Source: Warburgia ugandensis (taxonomy: Eukaryota > Streptophyta > Magnoliopsida > Canellales > Canellaceae). From it: DNA of 64,000 nucleotides. The stretch is taken from NCBI GenBank assembly GCA_035236585.1, contig CP141130.1:31693501-31757500 (forward strand), written 5' to 3'. The first letter of the stretch is position 1; each line of letters begins with the position of its first letter. The notes beneath the pieces are model-generated. The model was not told the DNA's origin, made no database searches, and worked only from the letters and a program-made list of their open reading frames with translations. The position numbers and the translations under genes are program-made. Below are positions 37,501 through 52,500 of this stretch, piece by piece.

Positions 37501-40500
37501 CTGATATTTCCATTGGAAGCAAGAGTTGTAAGATGCTCACACAACAAACAAAGGGGCCTATTGACTATCTCTTTGGTTCTAACTATAAGGCCCAAGGTAA
37601 GGGAAAGGCACCCATGTAGCAAACGACAACAAACAAAGCTTATAAGGAGTTTAGGACGAGCATGAGATTACATCACCTCTTAGTTCTATGAACATAACAT
37701 TGCATTCAATGTTGCTCATATTCAGTTCTTCTAGACCATGTTAGAGGCAGTTGCGCAACATAGTCTAGGTATATGTCCTATATTTTAGCAATTAATAGTT
37801 TAATACTTACTTTAGCCTTTTACTTAATCTTACATCTTATAATCTTATGTGACTAAGGTTTCAAAGAACCCTTGTATCACAAGTTGAAAGTGAGTCTTCT
37901 TCAAAAGCAAGTTAAAAAAAAGGCAGCCCCAGCGCACGAAGCTCTTGCCTATGTGGGGTCTGGAGAAGAGGCGGACCACAAGGCCCTAAAGTACACAGCC
38001 TTACCTTGCATTTTGCAAGAGGCTGTTTCCACGCCTTGAACCCGTGACCTCAAGGTTACACGATGACAACTTTTACCATTGCCCCAAGGCTCCCCTTCTT
38101 CAAAAGCAAGTATAGAAGACAAAAGAATACATAGATCAACATAAAGCTGATTGGATTAAATATGTGTTCAGTATTCTTTTTCGCACCCTTGTACTATTGT
38201 ATATTCCTCTCAAGCCTTGAGGTGACACTGATGGCAAGGGTGTTACATTATGCTTTTATAGGTATGGGTGCTCTATTATATCTTATTGGTGGACCCACAA
38301 CAAGGGTCACACCCTTGTCAACTTTCTTGTGAACTATCCAACTGGAACAATTTTTTTTATATCTACTGATGGGTATGTGCGTGTCAAAAGCGCAAACTTA
38401 ATACTTGACATGCTAGAAAAGGTGATTGATGAAGTTGGAGAGAACAATGTAGTTCAAGTAATTGTTTACTTTTATATCTATAATCTGTTAAGTATTTAAC
38501 TTGTTTATGATACAAGTTCATCGCATATAATTTTACCTTTATCTATTTTAGGTCATAGCTGATAATACATCCAACTACGTGGTTGCGGGAATGGAGTTAA
38601 TGGTGAGGAAGTCACATTTATATTGGATCCCTTGTGCCGCACATTGCGTAGATCTGATGTTAAAGGACATAGGCAAATTGTCAATTGTGAAGAAAAATGT
38701 GGCCAAAGCTAGGGGGATGGCGGTGTTTATTTATAGCCACACACATGTTCATCTTATGAGAAGAATTAGAAAGAAAAAAGATTTGGTCAACCAGCAGTGA
38801 TGCGCTTTGCCATCAACTTCTTGAGTTTAGAAAGCATTCACAACTTGAGGACAGGGTTGAGGACAATGTTCCACTATTCCGAGTGGATGAATAGTAAATG
38901 GCTGAAAAAGCCTGAAGTTAAAAGAACTAAAAGAATTGTGTCGCATACTAGCTTTTGAAACCACATCTCTTTTGTTTGAAGATCATGGCCCCACTTGTAA
39001 AGGTTTTGAGGGTAGTGGACAGTAAGGAGAAGCCGACAATGGGATACATATTAGATGTCATATCCAGGGTCAAATAAAATATTCAAGCCAATCTAATAGG
39101 GAATGGGCGCCAGGTGACCCATATTTTGGGGGATCATAAACAATATATGGTGTTCTTAGCTTCACCATCCTTTCCATGCAAATGGACATTACCTCAACTT
39201 ATCCTTCTACTACGACAATGACATTAAAATTGGGCGGAAAAATGACATCAAGAATAGTGTAATGCATGTCATTAGTAGGCTAAATGATGGAGAGGAGGCT
39301 AATATAGTGGTTGATGAGATATCCACTTATAGACATGTTAAAGGCTTGTTTGGCAATGAACTGACAATACGCAAGAGAAAAAACCTAGTCCTTTGTAAGT
39401 GTTTTATGTCGTTCTATGTTTTAACTTCTAAATTTTATTTTTATATTATTCTAATTTTGTTTATTTTTCTAACTTCAATTTTCTTCAACTTTTGTAGATG
39501 AGTGGTGGATTAACTTTGGGGTTGAAGCCCCATATCTTCAAGCATTCGCCATTAAGGTCCTCTCCCAGATATGTAGTGCATCTCCTTATGAGCAGAATTG
39601 AAGCATCTTTGAAAACATAAACTACTTAGATACTAAGATTTAGTACTTAGTAAGTATTGGTTATTTAGTTATTACCTTTACGTTCATTATTTTCTAAATT
39701 TACAAGTATTTTTTCTTTTCAGATCTACACTAAGAAGAGAAATAGGCTACATGCTAAGACATTGAACAATTTAGTATACATTCAATACAATCAACGACTT
39801 CGTTGTCGACATGAGGATCGTTTGAAAATGCAAACACAGATCCTATTATATTATGAGGTCAACGAAAGTGATGAGTGAATTGTTCAAGAAGATGTTGCAG
39901 ATGATCTGGTACATTCAGGTGATGACCTCACCTGATTAGATATTGAGCTCACTGAAGGATTAAGTGAATATAATGCTCCATTTACTAGGTAGTACCAAAG
40001 GCAGGAGAGGGAGCCGCATTTCTCAGTCTCAACAAGAACCAGAGGAGGATGTTAGGGAAGAGTAGGACAATGACATCGATGAAGAGGCTGAGAAAGAGGA
40101 TGCTTATATCTCTCAAGGAGATGTTCTAATGACTATCTTGATCTTCCTAATGAGGAAGTGGTGGAGGAAGATAACTCTTAAGTCTTAATAATTAACTCTA
40201 ACATTTGCTTTACTTTATTTATGTAACTATTGTTTGATTATTTATTGTTCTTAGATTTGTAGGAAGATGGTGCGAATGATGACGAGGCCACAAGGGATTG
40301 AGGGAGTAACAATGAGCCTAGTATTATGATAACATGACTATCATTGTATTTGTATGTTTCTCAACTTCTTTGTATCTAATTATGTGGTTTAACCTTAAGT
40401 TATTGTTGCTGACATGTTGATTTATTACTTAAAAATTTCAGTTCACTCATTTGACGAGTATTTATTCATATCTTTATCTTTATATTTTTTCTTATTTTGA

Positions 40501-43500
40501 TTTTTTTTTTGTAATTTTTGAGATTTTTTTTTTTTTTAAATATTTAATTACTTAAGTTTGCACTTTGTCACCTAGCATTAAGTCCCTCTAGGCGCAAGTC
40601 GCACCCCTTGCATCTAGGTGCACCTTGCGCATGTGACTAAATAGAAGAAGATTATATAACCTGTTTTTATGAATAGATATGGATTATTTCTTTCTAAGCA
40701 ACTTCTCCTTCTGATCCACTTTTAACATTTTTCTTTCTTCAGTGAGTTCTCTTCTGAAATTACAGTTGGACAAACCATTACTTTCAAGGTAAACTTCCCT
40801 AATGAAGTTCTATTTTCCTCCCGCGGAATTAAAGTCTTTTTTGCTGAAAGTTTGGAAAATATCTGCAATACAATTTCTTGTTAAGGGCTTTTGCATGTCA
40901 ATGCTGCATCACTTCTCCAATGGTTAGGTGAGGATATCCAGTAAGACAACACATTGAAAGCTTTAAAAGTATATTAACAACTTCCTTAACGCAAGTTCTT
41001 ATGTCTATCTAGAACCCTACATACCAAAATTGCCTATTTGAAATAAAAGAATTCAATAGAATATATGCAACAAAAGTTTTGTACTTTTGACCCTCAAACT
41101 CACAGCTTTCCAGCTCTGCCACCACCGTTGTTTCACAAATATGTAGTTCCCATGCTCTTCCATATTTCTTGTCTCACTTCTAAATCTGATAACAGCACTA
41201 GACTCTTCAATTTGTACTGATATAAATATCTTGTAACAACCAAGCCCTAAATGGGATAAGATCTTGATGATGACGATGATGATAAATATCTTCTAATAGA
41301 TTATTCTTCTCCAAGAAGTAATCGCATCTAAGTGAAAAGGTGCTTAACAAAAGCAATCTCATACCTGATGTAGGACAGCATGCAAAATGACCTAATATGT
41401 ATGCTAAGATCATATCAGAATTAACTTGAATATGAAAACATAAATTAAACTACTGCAAACACTTCAACAGGCAGAAAATCAATCTTAATTAGCATGCATA
41501 GCCTACAATGAGTTACAGGATTTGCAAACTGCCCCAAACCTTTACCAATTAAGGTAAGATGAAAGTTTCAGTCTGGATCATCCTTCTAATTGACGAACGG
41601 TCCTGATTAAGCTTCGGATCTAGGATTCAAGAATTTTGTTCAGGATAAGAATTCTAGGTTATTACCAACGCAAATCACTTAACCACATGCAGCTCAGAAA
41701 TCATCCTATAAAAGACAAGGTAGAAAATTACTAACTCACAGAACAGGCTGACACAAGTGATTCAGCCTTATACCGAACACGATTTCACGACCACAGGAAG
41801 GAAGCTAGAATGATGAATCTACCAAGTCTAACAAAAATTTCATTCATTATTTATCAAAACTACTTACACAAAAGAGAAAAAATCTTAAGTAGGGGACATC
41901 CAACCATAATCTAGAAAAAAGAAAAAATTGCCCCCTACTTAAAGTCACAACACGCTAATAAACCTAATACCCTTAGAGGTAAATATCCCAAGTAAACTAG
42001 ACTATAACATAACATAACAAAAACATGGGATGATAATCCCCATCAATCTCCCTAACTAAAAAGACTTCGACCCTTTTGAAGTAGGAACATCAAACCTCTC
42101 AAGTGTATGTGTGCCCAATGCAAGGTCTTCAAATGCATATATGTACACTTGGCTCATCAGTAAAAATCTTGCATGTATGTACTTTCTGAATGTAAGGTCT
42201 TCAAATAGTACCTACATCCATAGGTCTTCACTCATCTCTTACAAGTACATCTTCTCAGGATGAGGAACTCACTATAGTACATGCGTACGTGTATTAAGAA
42301 CCCGACAAAATAAGGGCCCTCCTCCGTCGCCTCTGATATGTCCTGAACTCACATCCAAGGTGGTGATCATCATCATGATCACTTTGTGGCGAAGGCAGGG
42401 CTCCGGGAGCAATAAACCATCCATAGTAATCTAGACGCTGAAGCTCGTACTTTGTGATTCCGGTGCAATTAGAAGCAGACCTTTCCTTCCACTTGACAGA
42501 ATTTTCAAAAACCCCCTTGTCCAGAGGACACTATTTGATCATCAAGTATGTCCTCTACTTGCTCTTTTGCGGATGAACCTGTGGCTGCATAGGTAATGGC
42601 TGCATGGGTAGGGCATGGGGTCAAGGGCTCTAGATGGGCTGGCTGGGATTAGTGCTCTGGTCAAGGTTACGGTTAAGACTAAGATCAATGGGTGAATTGA
42701 TGAGGTGGCAAAAAGAAACTAGATCCTCTACATTAAACATTGAACTAATTCCCCAATCAAGAGAAAGATCCAAGATATAATCTCCCCTACCCTCCTCAAT
42801 ACTAAAAAGGGACTGACACTGCGAGCCTGTAATTTCTGAGCAATTCCCTGTGGAAATCATTCAGGTCTCATGCAGACCATGACATGATCACCTAGCTGAA
42901 ATTCCTTATATCATCTGTGCAAGTCAGTAGCAAATTTATATTTATCGTTACTTAAACTAATCCTTCTTCTGATCTCATAATGCAAACCATGCATATGCTG
43001 TGCAAAGGACTAAGCTGACTTAGATAGCCTATGTGATGCAAACATAGGTATGAGATCTATAGGCATCCTAGGCTTGTATACATGAATGACCTCAATGGGA
43101 TTCATACCAGTTGTCCTATTAATAGAATTATTATATGCGAACTCAGCAACTGGTAAAACAACGTCCCAACTCCTAATGTACTCTCCTACTAAGCACCTCA
43201 ACAAATTTCCTAGGCTTCAGTTCACAACTTCTATCTGACCATTCGTCTATGGGTGATGAGCAGAAGAGAATTGAAGCCTCATGCCCATCATGTGCCATAG
43301 TGTCTTCCAAAAGTAGCTAACAAACATGACATCCCTATCAGACACTGGCCTTTGGTAACCCATGTAACTGGACTACTGATTCAAAAAAAAATACTAGCAA
43401 TTATAAACGCATCAACAGTCTTAGAGCAAGGAATGAAGTGGGTTATTTTAGAAAACAGTCCACAACGACAAATATGAAATTGTGCTTCTTGGTAGTCTTG

Positions 43501-46500
43501 GGTAGTCCTAACACGAAGTCCATGCTCAAATCTTGCCACGAGGCTTATGGCACTGGCAAAGGGGTGTACAATCCTATATTATGTTTACGTTGTTTTGCCA
43601 GTTGACAAGTATGGCATTGCCCAATGATATTGGCAACATCCCGTTGGAGACTAGGCCAACAGAACCTATCAAAGATAATAGCAATCGTCTTGTCACAAGC
43701 GTATAGGCTAGCACCCCGCCCACGTGAAGCTCTCAAATGAGAAAATCTCTCAAGGAAGTGCCGAGAATACACAAACGAAGGCCTCTAAACAAATATCCAT
43801 ACTACAGGAGGTAGTCCCTAGCACTGTGTATCAGACCCTCAAACAATTATGTGCAAATCTCTCACGATGGATAGTCCTCTCTCAAATGCTCAAACCCGGC
43901 AACCTCAACTTATAAGGTGTGTAGTAACACCATCTTACGACTCAATGCATATGCAAGTTTGTTCTCGACCCCTGCTTTGTGCTTAAGTACAAATGAATAT
44001 TCCTGAAGAAATTCAAGCCATTTGGCATGCCAAGGATTTAATTTCTTTTGGGAGCAGAGGTATCGTAGGGCCTCATGGTCAGAGAACAAGACAAATTCAT
44101 TCTACAATAAATAATGCCTTCAATGTCGTAATGCCTAAACAACTGCATAGAACTCCTTGTCATAGGTAGAGTAATTTTGCTATGCATCATTTAATTTCTC
44201 ATTGAAAAATGCCACGGGTTGACTCTCTTGACTTAGAATTCCTGTCCCTAAACTAGATGCATCACACGCCACTTCACGCCACTTCAAAAACCTTTGAAAA
44301 GTCCAATAGGCACATCACGGGAGCTTTAGTCATCCTCTCTTTGATTTCTTTGAACGCTTTGGACACAGCGTTCGTGCATTTAAACTCCCCCTTCTTCATG
44401 CACTCAGCAATTGGAGCCATAATGGAACTAAACCAATGGATGAAGCGATGATAGAAGGTTGCTAACCCATGAAAACTACAGACCTCTTGAATATTTGTGG
44501 CTCGCTCCACTCCACAATGGACCTCACCTTCTCTAGGTCCACAGAGATGCCCTGAGAAGAAACCACAAATCATAAGAAGATAACCTATTGGGAAGCAAAT
44601 GAACATTTCTTAAGATTTGCATATAGCTTCTTTGTCCTCAGCATCTCACAGATCTACTGCAACTAGATGGGGTGTTGTTTCTGGGTTTGACTATAGATCA
44701 AGATGTCATCAAAGTACACGACTAGGAACTTGCCGATAAACGGCCTCAACATGTGTGTCATGTCCTCATAAATGTACTAGGGGCATTCAAAGGCCCAAAA
44801 GGCGTGACCATCCACTCATATAAACCATCCTTTGTCTTGAAGGCGATCTTTCACTCATTCCATAGATGAATACGAACCTAGTGATAGCTGCTCTTAAGAA
44901 TCGTGGCACCCACCATCATGTTCAGCATATCGTTGAGACTCGGTATGGGAAATCAATACTTGACTGTGAATTTATTGATAGCTCGACTATCCACACACAT
45001 CCTCCATGACCCATCTTTCTTGGTTGTGAGTAGTGCTGAAATGGCACAAGGACTCAAGCTCTCCCAAATGAAACCTTTCCTTAGTAATTCATCCACTTGT
45101 TTCTTCAACTCATCTCGCTCGATGGGATTCATTCTGTAGTGGGGAAGGTTCAGAAGACTCGATCTAGGGATCAAATCGATATGACGTTGAATATCCCTCA
45201 TGGGAGGTAACTCATCTAGTAAATCATTAGGAAAAACATCTTAATACTCATGTAGAACGGGTACTCAAGAGCCAACAACGATGGGGTCTCTTTTGCCACT
45301 AGGGCATAGAAGTAAGGCTCATCTCTAATATCCCTCGCAAATGCAATGGCACTAACTATGTGTAGGCCTTTAGCTTTCGCCTTGCCCTCCATGACTGCTA
45401 TGTTGTTGCCTTCTTTTCAATCAAGTGGCACTTTCAATGCTAAAGGGTTGAGTCGGATCCTCTTGCCATCATGCAAGAAAGAGAACGAATTAGACCAGCC
45501 ATAAATAGTAACGTTCATACCATAAAGCCATGGCCTGCCTAAAATAATGTGACATGCATCCATAAGTACCACATCACACCATAAGGTGTCTTCATATGTT
45601 AGAAATTAATGGGAACTTGACACCTCTAAGTAACTGGGAGTGATGAAGAAGCATCAACCCACTCAACTTTGTAAGGTCTAAGGTGGTGCAAGGGTGAAAG
45701 TCCTAAGCGAGAAATAGCATGGGTGGAAATTTTATTCGTGCAGCTCCTATAAATTACAACTTTACAATTCATTTTGCCACTCTTGACATATGTATGAAAA
45801 ATGTTTATCCTACGCCAATCATCACTACCCTTTGGGTGCACGAGAGCACACCTGACTACCATCACACATGAGGTATTACCCTCCCCATGGGGCCTATAGG
45901 TCTCTTGCACCAAGGCAACTCTCTGATTGTTCTCCTCATGGGCCTCCTCATTGCTAGCCTCACCAATGGGTTCATAAACCTCCTCAAGCCATCCTTCATA
46001 CCCATTGTCAACATCCTCACCTTCTATAAACAAGGATTAGCGAGGGTCCTAGGAGAGCATTGTGTTGCTGTTTACCCTTGAACTCTCTCCTGACAAAACC
46101 TTTCCTTTATTGACATTAAACCCCACAATCGCTAGAGTTCTAAGTTGTTGACTTGATTCCCAAACGTAGATTTAGCCCCAAATTCATATTGCTTAGCAGG
46201 TTGCCGTTTGAGATAGTGCTCTAATTCTTGCACTATCTGATAGGCGTGGTCTAAAAAATTTATATCATTGGAAATGAGTGCTTTCTGAAACTTAAGGTGA
46301 GGCCTATCCTAAACCTAGACAAGGTCACAGAGGGATCCTCCCGTACATTGCACCTAATCATAAACTCATCAAACCAAGCAATGAATTCAATGATAGACAG
46401 ACTTCCCTAGCATAAGTTCTGCCACTAATCTAGTAACCTAGAATGGTAGGATAAGGGAACAAATATCCAAATTGGTCCAATAGCGCCTTGCTTGACCAAT

Positions 46501-49500
46501 TAGTTTAATTTTAACAAACTAGACCCGCTGCTCTCCGGATATTTTATACCAGTTAAGGTAATGATCCATGTCTGAAAGCCAATCAAGAAATAGCATTGGA
46601 TTCAATTCGCCATCATCGGCAGGGGCCTCAAGTTTGACAAATTTCAAGGCCCAATTTTCAACGATATGCGGCTCATAATCACGATGATCGTGATTACCAC
46701 CTTCTTTGTGGTTACCTTGCTCCTGCATGGCTAGTCTAGCATGCGCAGTACCTATGAGAGGTTCGGGTCACGATTCTTAAGACCTCAATGCAAGAACCCT
46801 GATCATCTAATCGTGCTGTCAGATCAGCATGCTGGCTGATTACACGATCATTCAACTTAGCCAACTAGGCCTGAATTTTCTAAAGGATTTTGCTGAGTTG
46901 TGAATCCATTGGATGGTAGGACTGACCACTACGGGTGGACATATACTAGGATGCCTTGATACTTAACAATTAAACACCCTACAACTCTATGGTAAGTACC
47001 CTAAACCTATATGCAATGCTCTAAATCTAAATGAAATGAGCACACAAGACCTCTAGAATGCAACTAAACACAACGACCTATAATGCGCTTCCCAAAGTTT
47101 GCTGCAAGTCGAGCTAATGCAAACTAATGCAGATCCTAAGCAACCTTATGCTCTGATACCAAATTTGATATAGGACAGCATGGAAAATGACCTAATATAT
47201 ATGCTGAGATCATATCAGAATAAACTTAAATATGAAAACATAAATTAAACTATGAAGAACACTTCAATAGGCAGAAAATCAGTCTTAATTAGCATGCATA
47301 GCCTACAATGAGTTACAGGATCTGCAGACTGCCCCAGATCTTTACCAATTAAGGTAAGATCGAAGTTTCAATCCGGATAGTCCTTCTAATTGATGAATGG
47401 TCCTGATTAAGCTTTACATCTAGGATTCAAGAATTTTATGCAAGATAAGATTTCTAGGTTATTACCGATGCAAATCACGTAATCACACGTAGCTCAAAAG
47501 TCGTCCTTTAAAAGACAAGGTAGAAAAGTAGTGACTTACAAAACAAGATGACACAAAAGTGATTCGGCCCTTTACCAAACACGGCTTCACGCCCATGGGA
47601 AGGAAGCTAGAAAGAGGAATCCACCAAGTCTAACAAAAATTTCATTCATTATTCATCAAAACTGCTTACACAAAAGAGAAAAGATCTTAAGGGACATCCA
47701 ACCCTAATCTAGAAAAAAAAACAAAATTTCCACTACTTAAGTCACAACACATTAATAAACCTAATACCCTTAGTGGTAAATATCCCAAGTAAACTAAACT
47801 AAACTATAACATAAAAAAAATTGGTATTATGGTCCCCATCAATACCATTTCCCATGAATCAATAAGTTCTCAAGGTCTACTATGAAATTCAACAGATAAA
47901 GGTAGGGCTAAAGGAAGCAATTGGTTAGGTTATTGAAAACTGAAAAGTAAGCAAGAATGGTGTGATTAAAAATAGTTAGACAACTATATGTGTCTAACCT
48001 AGATTAACACAAATGCCAGTTCTAACAAAAGTAAGTTGCCACAAGGCCCACAACCACTTGTACAAGTTTCATCTCTGCCTCCAACCAATGACTTGACTAG
48101 TAAACCAATTTCTTGACTTGTTATTTCCCAATATCCCAATGGTATTTTAGTTATATGCAGATCAAAATCAGTGATATTGAAAAGAGAATAATGTAAAAAG
48201 CAATAGCAGAACATTAAAAAGCATTACCTCGGCCTGACAATTGAGGACTATATATGTTATTGTTGCCCGATGGTTGAGCAAAATTTGGACCCTGTAACCT
48301 GGAACTATCATTAACAGTGGTGGATGGCCAAGCAGCAAGACGAGCTCTACGAGCCAAAGGAACAGCCTCCCCATTGCATGTTCTGCATCAGGAAAGTAAA
48401 GACCAAGACACGCTCCATATATTACAGAAACGGAACAAAACAATATGGCATGTCATGAACAGTGACTTCTCAATATTCAGACCATAATGGCTTCTAGAAA
48501 ACAGGATAAAAAGAAAGAATGAACGTGATCAACTCAGATAATGCTTGTGGACAGCAAGAAGTAAAGTTCCAAGCCTCAAACAATTATTTGGAAGTTGTTC
48601 AAAACATTACAGCTAAAACAAAGGCAACTCTATGTCCTTCAACTCGTAATTTTAGAAGAATCTATGATCCAATACTAAATGAATTTAACTATCTTGGAGA
48701 AACTCTTGCAATATATGAAGTAAATCCAGTACGAATTCAATCTTGAAGTCTCTATCTTGATCATAGTGTAGAATCATTTACAGTGAAGATGGCATATGTA
48801 GCAGATTGATTCAATCAAAGTTTGTGCTGTGATTCATAATCATAAAAGCATACTTAAACCTTAACCTCTAACAAAACTTTTCAAGTCTTAACTCATAAAT
48901 TTTTTCTTCTTCCCCAACTTATTGTAACAACAGTCTGACATTAGTAAGAGTTACCAGTTTGGTCAGTTCGAATTAGTTAATGAATATAAATGCAAAAAAA
49001 CAAAAACCAAAACAAAACAATAATGAGAAGGCTAATCATAGAAACAAATGATTTTACGATAAATACAAATCACAGAGATCTTAGAGAAAAGACTTATTTG
49101 GCAATGGAAATCATCCTCCAGCACCACAAATTGAGAGAGATCTTAGAGTAAAGACTAGCTTGGCAATGAAAATCATCTTCCACCATCACATGTTCCATCT
49201 CTCTCTCTCTCTCTCTTACTAGCAAGTTTCTTTAGGATTTGCATCTTTCTTAATCTGAGAGTTAGAGTAAGCAGAGAAGGGAATGTCAATAAAACCCAGT
49301 AAATAAATATGTTCATCTCCCTGAAAACTCCAAAGAAATGGAGAGAACCAATTAATCATGTAGAGTAGTCCCCCTCCTCAAGCCATAGACGATCCTCAAA
49401 TTGCTACGTTGTTAGAATCATACCACATCTAAAGGCAACATTCTCTATCTCAGTAGAATCCCATACTCCAGCATACTTCAATAGAACCACAAGACCCAAA

Positions 49501-52500
49501 TTGAATAGGATTCAAAGATAATAATGTCCTCAGATGGATAGTCATGAAGTAATTTAATCAAGTCAAAGTTTGATTAATCTACTCACCTGAATTTGGATTT
49601 TGGAACAAGAGCAGGTTATGTGTTTATAAATGACAAAGATGAGAATGTAAAAGAGTCCCATGGTCCAACTAATGCCCTCTTAATGACTTGCAATGGAGTT
49701 TTTAAGACCTTTAAAAGACGTTATGGGTACAATAGATTTCTGACAAATGTTATTCTTGGCGATGCACCTACCAGGAACCCTTAGCATTTGGCACATTTAA
49801 CTGTAAGAATGGTGACTTTTAGGAAAAAAAGTCATATTCTTGGTGGTGCTAGTGAAATATCCAATTCAAAAGAGAGAAACTTTTCACAGAGAATTTGATG
49901 CCAGACAACTTCTGCCCTGTTGTAAGGGTTATATTTCCCAGATTCTCTTGTGTAAGTAATCTGTCCCCCATTCCCAACATTGTATATCCTTTGTTTCCTC
50001 AAATGGATTGTTTGCCATGTACTCAACCAAAAGATGTCAAAATGATAAGAGAATTCCAAAATTAAATAGGTAAAAGATCAAGCGTGCATAGTAAGTGTGA
50101 CAACATAAGCTGATATTTCTACAGCCTGTCCAAAAGCTCAAAGAACTCTTACAAGTACCTTTTGCCCCTTGGCGGCTTATTTACTTCTTCGACGAGCCTG
50201 CAGTGTGCAGCATCCAAATCTTCAACCAGTCCTCCTAGAACGTCCACCACTTCTGGCACCAACATTAGCAGTCCACGTCGTATATGCACGTTATGAATGG
50301 AAATCTACAAGTTAACAAATGCTCCAGTCTCAATAATGCAAAACATAACTCAATCGTTCAAGCACTAATCCACTCACAGGCTACCGAAAATATTGCTTGA
50401 GATCAGATCAAATGTAACTTTTCAGTTTTAAGGCATCAAATGTCATTGTGCATCATCCATATGTGGGCATTACACTAATCAGAAGATACAAGTAAACACA
50501 AATATAAATGCAGCAGTGCCAAAACCAAATTTAACTATACCTTATTCCATTTAAGATACCAAAGCGTGTGTGCAACATAACAAAACTAGCCTACGCTTTA
50601 TGATAGTTTTTGCTAAACAAATTACATCCAACATATGTAATGGACAAGAAGGAAGGGGAGTCTTGGCACAACAGTAGAGTTGTTGCCTTGTGACCTGGAG
50701 GTCACAAGTTCAAAGACTGGAAACAGCCTCTCGTAACTATGCAAGGTAAGGCTGCATACTATAGACCTTTTGTGGTACACCCCTTCCCCTAACCCCACAT
50801 ACGGTGAGCTTCACGCACCAGGCTGCTCTATATGTAATGGACAAGTTGTAATGCCTTGCATAGATTTTTTCTTTCTTTTCTTTTTCTTCTTGAATGCAAG
50901 CTTGTGTGGATTTACATGAAACAGTTTTTCTTTTTTCTTTTCTTTTCTGAATCAAGTAGATGTATTAATGAGCATGTAAGAAAGTAGTTACCAGTGCAAT
51001 CCAGAAAGAGGCATTAATGCATACAACAAAGTAACCCACAAATAACTGGACTGACAAAAGTTCAAATGCATATGGAAGAAGTTAACTGTTTGCATATGTA
51101 GCAGGAGCTTTGATTGATGCACAGCTAATCTTCAATTTCAATGGCCTTTTCTTTTTGAACTGTTACTAAAGAATGAGGAATGTGGCAGGCTCACAAAAGA
51201 AACAATAACCATTAAGACAACAAGCAACAATGCACTCTATAGGGGAAGCCATACTTTGCCAACAAAGAGACCGTCCATGGTCAATGCCTTCTCTAGCAAG
51301 AGCAGTCCACCATATTATTGAAAATGCTTGTAGAAGGGAAAACACCTACTTTCTTTTTACTAGGAAATGTTGAATGTCACTAGGAAAGTGATCAAGAAAG
51401 TGGGTAAAGTATTTTAAAAGTAAACACCTGATTACGAGCTTGAAGGTTACTTTCATTACTCATATTCACGAGAAAGATGGAGTGGATAAGTGAAAGATTA
51501 ACTTTCATTAACTAATAATTAAAAGTAGAAACATGATTGAGCCAAATCCTGAATACCCAAAAGTTCTTCGAAGCCTCAGGTGAGAAAGGCAATCACCCAC
51601 AAAATCTAATACAATAGCAACACAAGCTCCCACACCCTCTACGACTGCTATGTATATAAGGAGGGATAGGTGGAGTAGTGGCTCATCCATTTCAAACACC
51701 AGATCCGTCTAAACCCACCTTCATATTCATTTGTCATTATCATTGAATTGCCAAATAATTTATCAGTCTCAGGACAGAAGATGCTTCTCCTTGGGACACG
51801 TCATCTTATGTCGCTGCAATTCAACCAGTTATTGATGCTGGTAGTTTCCACTTTTCCAGGACTAACGCAAATCAACAACAACAGTGTTAACTCTGTCTCT
51901 TTCTATTTTCTTTGTTACGAACTTCCAACTTTGTGACAACTAAGATTAGATTTTACCACTAAAAAATGATCCGAACTGAATATGGTGAGTGGTCTTCATC
52001 TGCTGCTAATTTCTATTGGATGGTTAAATTCTCTGATAAGGGAGGGGCTGAAAAATCTACTTTTGATACTTAATATGGAGAATCTTAAATTCATATTGAT
52101 AGAATCTTCATGGATCACGAATCGGGAAGCATGGGTTTCGATGATAGATGAAAGTCGATAAGAGAAATGTTACAGGGTAATGCCTTTGGAATGCTTCCCC
52201 TGTATGCAGTTTGCTTATTGGCCAACTGAAGTTGGTTCTTTTCACCAGATGCCCATTTTCTTTCAATTTTTCTCCTCCTTTTAGTATGCCATACATAATT
52301 TCAGATGCTCTACACCAGTTCCTACCTAATCATAACTGCAATAGCGATTGAGGAGAGCTGCTTCAGAAGAAAAGCCATTTCTAGGGTTTAATTTCTAAAT
52401 ATAAATATGTAAGAGTAAACAAGAATAACTAAATCATAATAAAATTGACACAAAGGATTTATTAAAGCATTAAGCAATAAATTGAAGACACACATGAGTG

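Larger units (their letters stand above)
35697..40645 (+). mobile_element. hAT-superfamily DNA transposon (BED/DUF659 type), decayed
   Basis: About 5 kb in RMI1 intron 4. The ends are imperfect inverted repeats: the left starts TAGTCGAAGGTGCGACTAG; the right, read in reverse, starts TAGTCACATGCGCAAGGTGC. Both are followed by GCGCAAG/GTCGCAC-type subterminal repeats, usual for hAT. The interior holds transposase remains (37199-39890), a tandem repeat array and two Au SINEs. No clean 8-bp target duplication was found, so the outer borders may be off by several bases. The element is dead. Confidence 0.7.
41366..47841 (-). mobile_element. Ty3/gypsy chromovirus-type fossil with both LTRs, in RMI1 intron 4
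   Basis: 6.5 kb, minus strand. 5' LTR 47166-47841, 3' LTR 41366-42045, flanked by a perfect 5-bp duplication ATACC (41361-41365 and 47842-47846). Parts from high to low coordinates: primer-binding site, gag (about 46100-46980), protease (about 45600-46030, [19 protein letters not shown]), reverse transcriptase (about 44300-45200, NLPHYRMNP and [19 protein letters not shown]), RNase H, and integrase (about 43000-43780, [20 protein letters not shown]). RT and integrase wording fits plant chromoviruses; the exact lineage is not settled. The LTRs differ at roughly one base in ten by eye. That means a few to some tens of millions of years, depending on the rate assumed. It is whole in outline but broken in many places. 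Confidence 0.88.

Noticed and set aside
42360-42385. GATCATCATCATGATC stretch as another LINE tail
   Set aside because: It lacks the ATAAGGTCTTG core that precedes the tail in real copies and has no flanking duplication.
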